The notes under the pieces were generated by a model. It saw nothing but the letters and a program-made list of their open reading frames with translations. It had not been told where the DNA came from and ran no database searches. From an uncultured Bacilli bacterium (GTDB lineage Bacteria; Bacillota_I; Bacilli_A; Izemoplasmatales; UBA1188), in assembly GCA_905235635.1 (NCBI GenBank), contig CAJOMC010000002.1, positions 76,067-140,066 of the forward strand: a stretch of DNA of 64,000 nucleotides, given 5' to 3'. The position numbers and the translations under genes were made by a program. Of this stretch, positions 46,723 to 57,146 are shown in pieces; position 1 is the stretch's first letter, and each line of letters begins with the position of its first letter.

Positions 46723-49700
46723 CTACTTCATACTCAAAATTGCACTCAAAATTTTTAATCCATTTTTTAGTTTTAAATTATATTTTTTGTTATCTTTAAT
46801 CCTATAAATCTTTATAGCACTTTCTTCAGAATTTAAAGTTATAGGACTAACATATACATTTTCTAACACAATTTTATTTCCCATTCCAACAATGTTCCCT
46901 AATAAATAATATTCATCATCTAACTGTTCTATTCTTATAAAATTAATCCAATTATTGTTAGGCTGATATTTAGAATTATCATCTAAAATGAAATCTTTTA
47001 TTTGTAATCTTCTTTTTAAAAAATAAGACGTAGTTCTAATTGGTTTTGAAGTATAAAACGACTTTTCCTCATAGCCACCGTTGATTTTAGGTTTAAATAA
47101 TAAAATCGTAAATGAATTAAAGATGCTTTTATTAATTTTTATATTAATCGCTTTTCCACTTGTTATCTCATCATTATAAATTATTTTGTTAAATCCAGAT
47201 GGACATATCTCCATTTTCAATTTGTTTGTACCTATAAATACCGTATTAACAACTATTTCACTAGTAACATCATTAAAATATATATTTTGTTTTTCAACTT
47301 TCACTTCCAAATCATCAATGCACACCTTAGGAAAAGTCTTAAATGGCACTTCGTCGTATTTCTTAAACAATGATATACCTGAAGCTGGCATGTGTAGTGA
47401 GGCAGTTATATAATGAACACCATCATAATGATTAATAAGGCTATTTTTATCTAATTCTATTGATTCCCCACTAGATATTTGAACTTTGTGTAATATATTT
47501 TCTGTATTAGTTATTGACAACAAAAGCCACAATTTAATCTTTCCTTCAAAAAGGATATTTGCCTTTATTTTTCCAGAGGATTTATCATATTCAATAATAG
47601 AATCGTTCTTAATAAAAGGCTTATACCAAACTTTTAAATATTTGCTTCTTGTTCCATATTCAAAACTTATCTTCAAAGAAATTGCATCTTTTAATGTCTT
47701 TAAATAATCAACATTGATCTCATATTTAAATTGATCTAAATCGTTTTGAACATAATTTAGTTTTCTTTTTCTTATTGTTGATTTTTCATCAATGACATAA
47801 GGAATTAAATTGTCTGGGCCACATACAAAAATTGAATTTTTAGTTTGATTCAATTCAAATAAATAAAATTTCCAATCAATGTCATGCCATACTAGCCCAT
47901 CAATACTATAAGAAATTGTTGATGGATAAATATTTAATTTTCCATGCCCTAAACCTTTAACAAAAGCGTCATACTCTAATTTTGATGTTCCGTATGGATA
48001 ATCAAATGATATTGTTTCATTTAAAAATTTAGATGAAGTTTCATAAATAATTGATTCATTTGTTTTTGAAACGAAGCACTTCGATAAAGTATCATCATAA
48101 ACAAATACTAGATCAGAATTCTTGATCATTTTATTTGTTTTTATGTTATATATTTTAATATTATGTAACCCTGAATCTAAACCATAAATCTTAATTAAGT
48201 ATGCAAACAAACCGTTATACTCGTTAGAGAATAAATATATTCTATAATTAATATCGTTGTCTTCGCCAAAAGTTATAATGTTATCATCTACTGATATGTA
48301 AATATCTTCCTTATCACAAGATGCTTGGAATAATACAGAAATATCCTTATAAATTTTTTCTTCTTTTCCTTCCATAGTTGTAAAAGAAGCCCAAGGAACT
48401 TGATAACCTATTAATTTAGGATCTTTAATTTTGAAGAATACATAAGGTTCATTATCAAATCTAAAGACTTCTTTTGAATTAACTTCAAAAATAGATATAT
48501 AGTAATCTTCTTTTTTAGATACAATTACAGCACTACTTCCACTCTCGTCATTGCTATCTAAAGTATGAGATACAACAAATATATCTCCATCATATTCCGT
48601 ACCAGGTTTAACTTCATTTCCATTTTTATCAAAGAATAATACTTTTCTAAATAATCTTTCCTTAGATGAGTATATTTCTTCACCATCACAAACTATTTTG
48701 TAGGAAAGTTTATCAATTGGTGAACAATCCAACAAGTATTTTTGTCTTTTAATAATGTATCCACCCATAGAAACATCATCATTAAAAAGAACATCGTCTG
48801 GTCCATCGACATCATATGATTTAATTAATTTTGAATCAGAATATATCTCAATTTGAACTTTTTGAGGATCATATGAATCATCCATACAATACTCACCAGT
48901 GTTAAGATACAAATACTTTTGATTTTGAAGCTTAAAATATGGTCTAGATAATAATCTACTTTGCTCATATTTTGTTTTTTCCTTAGTATTATTATCAAAC
49001 TCATCAACCCATGAATCATATCCTTCTCTATAATATGGTTCTACAATAAAAGAATCCTCATGTCTTGTTAAATGATTTATTATTAATCTAATACAATGTG
49101 ATATTATTTTTATAAGAGCCTCTAGATTAAAACCACTATAAATACAAGATTGAGTATATTTTGACATTAAATACTCAGTACCTTTTATACTATCAGAATC
49201 ACTCAATAAATCTTTTCTCTTTAAAGCACGTAGACATTCTTCAACTTTTGCCTCAATTTGGTCATTTGAAACATCCTCATCAAATAAAAGTTTTTTCTTA
49301 TAAATATCATATGATATTTTGTATAGTTGTGAAACTCTATAATGAGGGACTGAAGCATAAATAATTGGAACTGCATTATACGAACTATCATGGAAATATT
49401 GAACTTCTTTTCTATAAGGTTCCAATATCTTATACATTGAATTTCGAATAGAATTATCTGTAAATTGGTATTCAGTCTCACTTCTATGTTTTCTATAATT
49501 GCTAAAAATTTGTGTATGTAAATCTCCATCATAATATTTTAGAGCTAGGTATGATAAAAGAATAATGACTTCTATTTTACAGTCATCTTTTAAATAATAC
49601 CCATTCATTGCTTTTTCTAAATAGCGAAAACCTTCAGCACATAATGTTTCCTCAAATGTTTGATTATCAAAATTATTAATAAGTAATTGAGTAATACTTT

Positions 49701-50052
49701 CATTATTTTTGAAAAGTTTAATAACACTATTTATATCTTTTAGTGATGAAACATCATCGGAAATAATTTTCTTTTCAATTATAGGAACTTCTACTTTAAC
49801 GCTTGGAACTAAGGTGTTTTTTAATTCATTATAAAAAGAGACGGTTTCTTCATTTTCAAATTCAAGAACATTTTTTTCAACTGCTATAGTTGCAGAAAAT
49901 GACTTGTTCACTTGAATACCATTAACAATAAAAACAATATCAAAATAAATGGTACTTCCAGATAATCTTACTTTACTAATCGTTCCTTTGCCATACATTT
50001 GGCTAATAATAGATTGGTTTTCTATTTTTGATATTAGTTCTTGTTGTGTCAT
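46723..50052 (-). CDS. Large protein of DruH type, partner of the DUF1998 helicase
   Basis: 1,109 residues with no enzyme motif I can name. An N-terminal helical third (ALKYYDGDLHTQIFSNYRKH; AVPIIYASVPHYRVSQLYKI) is followed by a long beta-rich remainder with many aromatic residues and Asp/Asn turns, reminiscent of stacked Ig-like or carbohydrate-binding-like sandwiches. Gene order and size (about 1,100-residue protein followed at 8 nt by the giant DUF1998 helicase) fit DruH-DruE of Druantia type III as I remember it; homology is inferred from context, not alignment. Start ATG 50052 follows AGAGAGGCGAAAACT. It lies 50 nt after hsdR. Confidence 0.6.
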   Translation of the reverse strand: MTQQELISKIENQSIISQMYGKGTISKVRLSGSTIYFDIVFIVNGIQVNKSFSATIAVEKNVLEFENEETVSFYNELKNTLVPSVKVEVPIIEKKIISDDVSSLKDINSVIKLFKNNESITQLLINNFDNQTFEETLCAEGFRYLEKAMNGYYLKDDCKIEVIILLSYLALKYYDGDLHTQIFSNYRKHRSETEYQFTDNSIRNSMYKILEPYRKEVQYFHDSSYNAVPIIYASVPHYRVSQLYKISYDIYKKKLLFDEDVSNDQIEAKVEECLRALKRKDLLSDSDSIKGTEYLMSKYTQSCIYSGFNLEALIKIISHCIRLIINHLTRHEDSFIVEPYYREGYDSWVDEFDNNTKEKTKYEQSRLLSRPYFKLQNQKYLYLNTGEYCMDDSYDPQKVQIEIYSDSKLIKSYDVDGPDDVLFNDDVSMGGYIIKRQKYLLDCSPIDKLSYKIVCDGEEIYSSKERLFRKVLFFDKNGNEVKPGTEYDGDIFVVSHTLDSNDESGSSAVIVSKKEDYYISIFEVNSKEVFRFDNEPYVFFKIKDPKLIGYQVPWASFTTMEGKEEKIYKDISVLFQASCDKEDIYISVDDNIITFGEDNDINYRIYLFSNEYNGLFAYLIKIYGLDSGLHNIKIYNIKTNKMIKNSDLVFVYDDTLSKCFVSKTNESIIYETSSKFLNETISFDYPYGTSKLEYDAFVKGLGHGKLNIYPSTISYSIDGLVWHDIDWKFYLFELNQTKNSIFVCGPDNLIPYVIDEKSTIRKRKLNYVQNDLDQFKYEINVDYLKTLKDAISLKISFEYGTRSKYLKVWYKPFIKNDSIIEYDKSSGKIKANILFEGKIKLWLLLSITNTENILHKVQISSGESIELDKNSLINHYDGVHYITASLHMPASGISLFKKYDEVPFKTFPKVCIDDLEVKVEKQNIYFNDVTSEIVVNTVFIGTNKLKMEICPSGFNKIIYNDEITSGKAINIKINKSIFNSFTILLFKPKINGGYEEKSFYTSKPIRTTSYFLKRRLQIKDFILDDNSKYQPNNNWINFIRIEQLDDEYYLLGNIVGMGNKIVLENVYVSPITLNSEESAIKIYRIKDNKKYNLKLKNGLKILSAILSMK

Positions 50053-50102
50053 AGTTTTCGCCTCTCTTTATATGATGTTGTTATATCGTATTTTAATTTA
50101 TC

Positions 50103-53100
50103 TTATTTTCCTGACACTAATGTCTTATATAGTTCTTTTGCCATAATATCCATTACAGCCTTTTGGAATTGATCGTTTCCAAGTAATCTTTGGAAAGCAT
50201 CATCGTTCTTTGTGTAACATTCAACTAATACTCTTTCAAATTCTTTAGGGAATATTGATTTAATAAACATTTGAGCATCATTAGTTTTGGCATACTCAGT
50301 AAGTTTTTTCTTAACAACAGGATCTCCCATAAGCATCTGGAATACACTATCAAGTGCTACCTTATCAGCTGCTGAAAAATCATCTTGATATTTCTCGTTA
50401 ACCTTTTCAACAATTCTTTCTAAAGTATCAGTCTTATTACTCTTTTTAGCTGGCTTAGCTCCTTTACCAGGAATAACTTCGCCACCTTCTTTTTTAAGCT
50501 CAATAGCGCCTTTAAAAGTTTCTTTTAATTTAGCGTATTCAAGTGATACTTTACCTGTTAAATCAAACACAGGATATTGTGTCTTAGGTAATAATCTAAT
50601 TAAATGAGAAATATATAAATAATCTTTAAATAAGTCTTCATCATTAATTCTTACAAGCTGAGTTACAAATCCATATGAACGAATAAACTTCATCATTGTA
50701 TCTCTAGCAAGTAGTCTCTTATCATCATCTAAATCAGCGTAATTATCTACAGCTGGTTTCATAACACTTACAAGTTTTCCAATTGCGGAGTCATCTTGTT
50801 TTTTCTTATCAGAATTAACTTTCATAATTGCATAGAATTTATCTATATCCTCATCATTAAAGATTGCAAACTCATTTAATTTGCTTCTTAAATCATAAAC
50901 TCTATTTACATCACTACTTCCAACTAATGTAGTCTCTTCATAGAAAGGTTGGAATGATTCTTTAATGCTGTCTGATGTATTAGCAAAATCAAGCACGAAA
51001 GTATCATTTTTAAATGGACAAGTTCTATTTAATCTAGATAATGTTTGAACCGCATTAACTCCTTTTAATTTTTTATCTACAAACATTGAATGAAGTAATG
51101 GTTCATCATAACCTGTTTGATATTTATCAGCAACAACCATAATGTTGAAATCATCACTCTTAAAGGCTTTTCTAAACTTAGCATCAGAGTTGATTTTCTT
51201 ACCATCAGGATATTCATTCATTTCAGCTTCGATATATTCAGTATCATCACCATCAAATTTGACTTTACCTGAGAATGCAACTAAAACACCACATCCTTTT
51301 GTTTCATCTGGATGCTTCGATAAATACTCTTTAACTGCTTGATAATATAAAACGGCACTTTGTCTAGAGTCAGTAACAATCATAGCCTTACCATGACCGT
51401 TAATCTTCTTTCTACCATTATTAAGGAAGTTATCCATAATCATATCTACCTTTTGAGAAATGGTAAATTCATGTTGTTTATAATATTTAAATAATGCACG
51501 TTTAGCTTTTTCTTCTAATAATTCAGGATTATCTTCTGTATTAGTGATTAACTTAAATGCTTCTTTAATAGTTACATATGTACTTAAAACATCTAAAATA
51601 AAGCCTTCCTCTATTGCTTGTCTCATAGAATAAGTATGGAATGGCTTTTTCTTTTCATCACCAATACTAGTTCCAAATAACTCTAGTGTTTTATTAATTG
51701 GTGTTGCAGTAAACGCAAAGAATGATTGATTCTCATGATGTCCTTGACCTAAGATATTTAATAATTCTTCAGTCTCTTCTATTGCATCAGGATTCATATC
51801 ATTTTCTTCTGCAAATTCCTTCTTTTCTTTTTCTACATCAATTAAAGAACTTCTTAATGTTCTTGCAGATTCTCCACTTTGACCTTGATGTGCTTCATCA
51901 ATGATAACAGCAAAGTTCCTGCCTTTTAATTCATCAAAATCTTTATAAGCATATAAGAACTTTTGAATAGTACAAATAATAATCTTTTTCTTATCATTAA
52001 TAGCATCAACAAGACCTCTAGAGCCTTTCTTTTGGGTAATACACTCAACTAATCCAGCTTTATGGTCAAATGAATTAATTGTATCTTGTAATTGTGAATC
52101 TAAAACTATTCTATTAGTGACAATAATTACTGAATCAAAAATATATTTATCATCTTTATCAAATGCAGATGCTAGTCTATAGGCTATCCAAGCAATAGAA
52201 TTAGATTTACCTGATCCAGCTGAATGCTCAATTAAATAATTTACACCAGCACCTTTTTCTTTAACATCTGCTAAAATCTTTTTAACTACATCATATTGAT
52301 GATATCTTGGAAATATAATTTTCTTTGTAATATAGGATTTACCATTCTTTTCTTCTTTTTCTTCTGTGATAGTAATAAATTTAGCAATTAAATCTATCAT
52401 TGAATCAACGCTGAAGACTCTTTCCCAGATATAAGAAGTTGGATATCCTTCATCATTTTTAGGATTTCCTTTTCCTCCTGGATTACCAGCACCATTTGAA
52501 CCTTGATTGAATGGTAAGAATCTTGTATATTCACCTTTTAATTCAGTTGTCATAAATGCATCATATAAATCAATTGCAAAGTAACATAAGAATCTTTGAC
52601 CGAACTTAAAAATAGGTTCTTTAGGATCTCTATCCTCTTTCCATTGTCTCATCGCATTATTGACATCTTGGCCTTTTAATTGGTCCTTTAATTCGAATGC
52701 AAATAAAGGAATACCATTAATAGATAGAACAGTATCTATTGTGTTATTGTTGTTTTTTGAATAAGGGAATTGTCTTGTAATACCACAGATATTTCCCTCA
52801 TATAATTTTACTAAATCTTGATTTAAATTAGATGATGGTTTGAAATAGCATAATTTAATTTCAATACCCATATCCTTAATTCCTTTTTTAAGGACATCAA
52901 GAACATTACTTTCTGATATAGCTGTATTTACTCTTCTAGTTAATTTATCTACAGCTGAAGCACCATATAACTTAGTATATCTTGCCCATGCTTTAGGTTG
53001 AGTCGTAGAAACAAATTCTTCTAAAACATCAGAAAATAACATTTTTTCTTTATCGTACGTTGAAGGCAAAACCTTTCTAAAACCATGATTTAAAAAATGT

Positions 53101-53141
53101 GTTTCGATATCTTGTTCAAATCTTTTTTCACTTGTATCCAT
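50103..53141 (-). CDS. hsdR: Type I restriction enzyme, restriction/translocase subunit
   Basis: 1,012 residues. The N-terminal nuclease domain includes SINGIPLFAFELKDQLKG (Asp...Glu-x-Lys). The translocase motor has Walker A AGSGKSN, DEAH (VIIDEAHQGQSG), TATPI and DKYQTGYDEPLLHSMFVDK, and the C-terminal helical domain binds the methylase core. All subunits HsdM, HsdS and HsdR are present and full length, so the system is probably active. The subunit order is M-S-(membrane protein)-R. Confidence 0.93.
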   Translation of the reverse strand: MDTSEKRFEQDIETHFLNHGFRKVLPSTYDKEKMLFSDVLEEFVSTTQPKAWARYTKLYGASAVDKLTRRVNTAISESNVLDVLKKGIKDMGIEIKLCYFKPSSNLNQDLVKLYEGNICGITRQFPYSKNNNNTIDTVLSINGIPLFAFELKDQLKGQDVNNAMRQWKEDRDPKEPIFKFGQRFLCYFAIDLYDAFMTTELKGEYTRFLPFNQGSNGAGNPGGKGNPKNDEGYPTSYIWERVFSVDSMIDLIAKFITITEEKEEKNGKSYITKKIIFPRYHQYDVVKKILADVKEKGAGVNYLIEHSAGSGKSNSIAWIAYRLASAFDKDDKYIFDSVIIVTNRIVLDSQLQDTINSFDHKAGLVECITQKKGSRGLVDAINDKKKIIICTIQKFLYAYKDFDELKGRNFAVIIDEAHQGQSGESARTLRSSLIDVEKEKKEFAEENDMNPDAIEETEELLNILGQGHHENQSFFAFTATPINKTLELFGTSIGDEKKKPFHTYSMRQAIEEGFILDVLSTYVTIKEAFKLITNTEDNPELLEEKAKRALFKYYKQHEFTISQKVDMIMDNFLNNGRKKINGHGKAMIVTDSRQSAVLYYQAVKEYLSKHPDETKGCGVLVAFSGKVKFDGDDTEYIEAEMNEYPDGKKINSDAKFRKAFKSDDFNIMVVADKYQTGYDEPLLHSMFVDKKLKGVNAVQTLSRLNRTCPFKNDTFVLDFANTSDSIKESFQPFYEETTLVGSSDVNRVYDLRSKLNEFAIFNDEDIDKFYAIMKVNSDKKKQDDSAIGKLVSVMKPAVDNYADLDDDKRLLARDTMMKFIRSYGFVTQLVRINDEDLFKDYLYISHLIRLLPKTQYPVFDLTGKVSLEYAKLKETFKGAIELKKEGGEVIPGKGAKPAKKSNKTDTLERIVEKVNEKYQDDFSAADKVALDSVFQMLMGDPVVKKKLTEYAKTNDAQMFIKSIFPKEFERVLVECYTKNDDAFQRLLGNDQFQKAVMDIMAKELYKTLVSGK

Positions 53142-53142
53142 A

Positions 53143-54069
53143 TTATTTTGCCTCCTTCATAATCATTTCTATTTCTTCTTTTGTAATATTTTTAATTTCT
53201 CTAACAGTGTGAAGAGCCATACCATTAGATGACTTTGTGCCTAAAAACAAAACAAATAATTGATAATAATAGTTATTTCCTAGTTGATCCTCAACTTCTA
53301 AAAACAATGAATTAGGATTATCAATAAATCTAAAATTTAATAAACATTTAGCACTTGGCAAAACTGTTGTGTTACCTTCCATTTTTACCCATGTAGAATC
53401 ATGATTTACCCTTTTAATTTCAAAAGCAGATAAGTTTGAATTTTCAAGTTCTACATAAACATCGCATGCATCTTGTAACTGTTCAGACGAATCAGAAATG
53501 CAAACTCTTTGTACTACTGAATCGAGTTTAGGTTCTTGTCTTAGCATATTATATGCAAATAATGGTCTAGCCTTCTTTATTTCATCTTCTTTCCTATCTT
53601 TATCAGATTTTTTAATTGTTAGAATAACTCCAACTAAAGTCAATAATCCACCATATACGGCAGCTACTATAGGAATAACAATTTCTTTAACATCAGCATT
53701 GGGTATAATATAAATCAAGTATACAGTTAAAACAGTTCCGACGATAAAATCTTGAACCATCAGCCATCTTTCTAGCCAATTTCTTTGTCTAGGATATGAC
53801 ATGGCATTTCCAAGATCCATAAAAATTATTATCATAATTAATCCGCCGAATATATACTTGCAAATCATATTATTAGTAAACATGGCCATATAGAAAAAAT
53901 TCCATAGCCATAAGTAAAGAATCATAATTACTACTCGCATGTTTGCAACTTTATCCATCTCTGGCGTTAGTTTAATTTTAAACATTTTTACAGACTGAAT
54001 CTTGCTATATGGTACTGCAAAAAGTATAAACGGAAATAAAAGAGCAAAAGATATCCAATAACCTATCAT
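53143..54069 (-). CDS. Membrane protein embedded between hsdS and hsdR
   Basis: 308 residues. About five hydrophobic segments lie in the first half (ISFALLFPFILFAVP; VVIMILYLWLWNFFYMAM; IFGGLIMIIIF; VGTVLTVYLIYII; IPIVAAVYGGLLTLVGVI). A soluble beta-rich domain of about 140 residues follows (CDVYVELENSNLSAFEIKRV; CLLNFRFIDNPNSLFLEVED). It overlaps hsdS by 4 nt and ends 1 nt before hsdR, so it is fully part of the operon. Not a known Hsd component. The layout (membrane anchor plus sensor-like domain) suggests an effector or accessory immunity protein. Confidence 0.7.
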   Translation of the reverse strand: MIGYWISFALLFPFILFAVPYSKIQSVKMFKIKLTPEMDKVANMRVVIMILYLWLWNFFYMAMFTNNMICKYIFGGLIMIIIFMDLGNAMSYPRQRNWLERWLMVQDFIVGTVLTVYLIYIIPNADVKEIVIPIVAAVYGGLLTLVGVILTIKKSDKDRKEDEIKKARPLFAYNMLRQEPKLDSVVQRVCISDSSEQLQDACDVYVELENSNLSAFEIKRVNHDSTWVKMEGNTTVLPSAKCLLNFRFIDNPNSLFLEVEDQLGNNYYYQLFVLFLGTKSSNGMALHTVREIKNITKEEIEMIMKEAK

Positions 54070-55358
54070 GCATTTACCTCCTTTTTCCCCGTAATATATT
54101 CATAAATAAGAGATTTTTTATATTCTTCAAGTTTCTCTATTTTTTCTTTTTTTATTTCAATAATGCTATCAATTGTCTTGCATTTTTCATTTAGTCTTTG
54201 CACAATCTGATTTTGGACATCAATAGGTGGTAAAATAACATGTCCTTGGCTAAGAAGTTTTTTAGTCAAGCTAAACAACTTTACGCCACCAACTCTACAT
54301 CTAAAAAACTCTCTCCAGTCGTCAGACAAAAATTGGTATGAAAGATAGTATGGATTAAAATTGCCTTTATTTTTTAAAATAATACAATGATAACCCGCAA
54401 ATATTATTTCATCACTATCAATATGAATAAAATCACATGTCCCTTTTAGGTCTTCAGATGTATCAGCAAAAATATAATCATGTTTTTTAACAATACATTC
54501 GGGATTATTTTCTAAATATTTATCTTCCACAAATCTATATAACTTTTCATCAATGGATACAGATTTATTGAATTTAGCATGAATTTGCCCATAACTTATT
54601 ACTTTAACACCTGAATCTACTAAATTTTCTTTTGTAATAGGCAACCCCTTACCAAAATCAAATAAACTTTTCATTGGTAGAACATTCCAATTTGAAGGTA
54701 TTTTTACAATCCTATTTGCAGTTGAACCCAATGATCCATTTTTTTCTTTTTGAAAAACCTCATCGCCAATTAAACTCAATCTATACTCTTCAAGTTTTTC
54801 AATTTGTAGATTTTCAATGTTTATTAGAGAATTGATTTCATCGCTTTTTCTTTTCAAATAATCAACTATTTTTTCTTGCTCATTGCTCGGTGGAAATGCG
54901 ACAATTCTTTTTAAAATGTCTGCTGAAGACAATCTTAAACGAATTTCCAAAATACCATTTGCATACCTTCTAAGTTCTCTTTGAAATTGATTTAATTGAA
55001 ATATGTAGTTTAGAAAGTCAATGTTTTCATTTTCTTTTGGCTTAAAAACATAATAAACTGGGCTAACACAGCCATAATAATCGCATCGGCCTACAGAACC
55101 AATAAGGATATTCATGCTATTAGCAACTATTGTATTAGGGTAAGCCAATTTATATTCAGCAATATTTTCTTTTGCCTTATTACCTTGTTCCCCCTTTTCC
55201 TCATATGGTATAACGCCTAATTTATTAGTTAGTGACAATACTTTTTCAGTTTTTATTGGGTTATTTGACTCTTTTATCTCATCAAGATGCCATTGAATTC
55301 TTTCTAATACCCAATTATCAGGGATTTCACCAATCCATTCAATTCCACTATATTTCAT
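54066..55358 (-). CDS. hsdS: Type I restriction enzyme specificity subunit
   Basis: 430 residues with two target-recognition domains and two conserved helical spacers. The first half has KYSGIEWIGEIPDNWVLERI, PPSNEQEKIVDYLKRKSDEI and IENLQIEKLEEYRLSLI. The second half repeats the pattern (PSNWNVLPMKSLFDFGKG, PPIDVQNQIVQRLNEKCKTI, KEKIEKLEEYKKSLIYE). The recognition sequence cannot be read. It lies 3 nt after hsdM. Confidence 0.92.
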   Translation of the reverse strand: MKYSGIEWIGEIPDNWVLERIQWHLDEIKESNNPIKTEKVLSLTNKLGVIPYEEKGEQGNKAKENIAEYKLAYPNTIVANSMNILIGSVGRCDYYGCVSPVYYVFKPKENENIDFLNYIFQLNQFQRELRRYANGILEIRLRLSSADILKRIVAFPPSNEQEKIVDYLKRKSDEINSLINIENLQIEKLEEYRLSLIGDEVFQKEKNGSLGSTANRIVKIPSNWNVLPMKSLFDFGKGLPITKENLVDSGVKVISYGQIHAKFNKSVSIDEKLYRFVEDKYLENNPECIVKKHDYIFADTSEDLKGTCDFIHIDSDEIIFAGYHCIILKNKGNFNPYYLSYQFLSDDWREFFRCRVGGVKLFSLTKKLLSQGHVILPPIDVQNQIVQRLNEKCKTIDSIIEIKKEKIEKLEEYKKSLIYEYITGKKEVNA

Positions 55359-55361
55359 GGT

Positions 55362-57146
55362 CTATTCCCCCAATATCTTCTTCATTAAATCTTGCTCTTG
55401 ATTAGAAAGCTCTTTAAATTCAGCAAAAATATCATCACTTCTTCTAGGTTCAACAAACTTATAGAAGATTCTTGTAAATGGTATTTCATAACCAATCTTA
55501 TCTTTTGTTCTATCCATAAAGGCGTGTTCGTTGAAAGGTAAAACATTCTTATCAAAATATTTCTCTACATCCTCGGTTAACGGTATTGTTTCATTATCTG
55601 TCTTGCCTTTAATTGCCTGTTTCTTACCCTTCTTTAATACTTCATTGCCTTTATCATCAGTTTCAGCAGTTTCAACAGTAACTTTTGTATACCCAAAATA
55701 AGCATTATCAAAAACCTTAGATTCAACAAATAATTCATCTTCATTGAATTCTAAGTTATCGAAACTATTATATGCTTTTACAATTAGACTAATCGCTTCA
55801 TCAGAAAGATCTACTCTCTTATTACCGATATTCTTTCTTCTTTTTACATAACACTTAGAAGCATCAATCAACTGAACTTTACCTAATCTTCTATCTTCTT
55901 TGCCTTCTTTACCTGTGATTACCCAGATATATGTAGCAATACCAGTATTGTAAAATAAATCATTAGGTAATTGAATAATCGCTTCTAATCTATCATTTTC
56001 AATTATGAATTTTCTGATATTAGATGGTCCAGAACCTGCATCACCATTAAATAATGATGAACCGTTTTGAATAATAGCCATTCTACCAGTAGGTTTTAAT
56101 TTCTTTAAACCATTTTGTAAGAATAGCATTTGTCCATCACCAATTGCTGGTAATCCAGCCTCAAATCTACCTGATTCACCAAGTTTAGCTTCCTTTTCAA
56201 CTGAATCTTTTTCTTTCTTCCAGTCAATGCCAAAAGGTGGATTAGAAATAATATAGTCAAATGTATAACCTTCAAATTGGTCATTAGATAATGTATCGCC
56301 GAACTTCATATTGTCAGCATCGCCACCACGAATTAAAGTATCTGCTTTAGCAATAGCATATGTTTCGGGATTAAACTCCTGACCAAAGCAAGTCAAGTTA
56401 ATAGATTCATTAATATCTTGTAATCTTTCATCAAGACATGTAAGCATCTGAGATGTACCCATTGTCATATCATATGCAGTCTTAGACCCACCATTTTTCT
56501 TCAATTCTTCTTTATCGTTTACAACAAGTAATTCAGTCATTAAATAAATAATATCTCTTGCTGTAAAGTGAGCTCCGGCTTGTTCATCGTATGACTCTGA
56601 GAATTTTCTAATTAACTCTTCAAAGATATAGCCCATATCTTGAGCCGTTACTACATTAGGTGAAAAATCAGCTTTCTTAGCATTAAACTCATTAATAATT
56701 GTATATAAAAGATCATTCTCACTCATCTTATCTATTTCTTTAAAGAAATCAAAACGTTGAATGATATCTTTAACATTATCACTAAAAGCTTGTAGATAAG
56801 ATGTGAAGTTTTCTTTAATATTATCTGCATCAGCAATTAATCCAGCAAAATCAAACTTTGATGTATTATAAAAATCATGCTTTGCAACATTTTTTAAAAT
56901 AGCATGTCTAGTCTTATCATTTACTTCCTTATTTGAACTATTAAGCTCGTTATTCTTTTCAACAACTGCCTTCTTAGTATCTCTTAGAGCATCATCAAAT
57001 CTTTTAATAACGGTCATAGGTAAAATGACTTTACCATATTCATGTGGTTTATATTCACCATACAAATGAGTAGCAATTTCCCAAATAAGATTTGCTTTCT
57101 CTTGTATATTAATATTTGTTTGTTTTTGTAATTTATCTATAGCCAT
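55362..57146 (-). CDS. hsdM: Type I restriction enzyme, N6-adenine methylase subunit
   Basis: 594 residues. The N-terminal helical domain (EKANLIWEIATHLYGEYKPH) precedes the methylase core with AGAHFTARDIIYLMTELL, the SAM loop region DMTMGTSQML, and the catalytic NPPF in FDYIISNPPFGIDW. DMTMGTSQML departs from the usual DPxxGTGG form but occurs in HsdM relatives. Length is at the long end of normal. Its start overlaps the stop of the XRE gene by 1 nt. Confidence 0.93.
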   Translation of the reverse strand: MAIDKLQKQTNINIQEKANLIWEIATHLYGEYKPHEYGKVILPMTVIKRFDDALRDTKKAVVEKNNELNSSNKEVNDKTRHAILKNVAKHDFYNTSKFDFAGLIADADNIKENFTSYLQAFSDNVKDIIQRFDFFKEIDKMSENDLLYTIINEFNAKKADFSPNVVTAQDMGYIFEELIRKFSESYDEQAGAHFTARDIIYLMTELLVVNDKEELKKNGGSKTAYDMTMGTSQMLTCLDERLQDINESINLTCFGQEFNPETYAIAKADTLIRGGDADNMKFGDTLSNDQFEGYTFDYIISNPPFGIDWKKEKDSVEKEAKLGESGRFEAGLPAIGDGQMLFLQNGLKKLKPTGRMAIIQNGSSLFNGDAGSGPSNIRKFIIENDRLEAIIQLPNDLFYNTGIATYIWVITGKEGKEDRRLGKVQLIDASKCYVKRRKNIGNKRVDLSDEAISLIVKAYNSFDNLEFNEDELFVESKVFDNAYFGYTKVTVETAETDDKGNEVLKKGKKQAIKGKTDNETIPLTEDVEKYFDKNVLPFNEHAFMDRTKDKIGYEIPFTRIFYKFVEPRRSDDIFAEFKELSNQEQDLMKKILGE

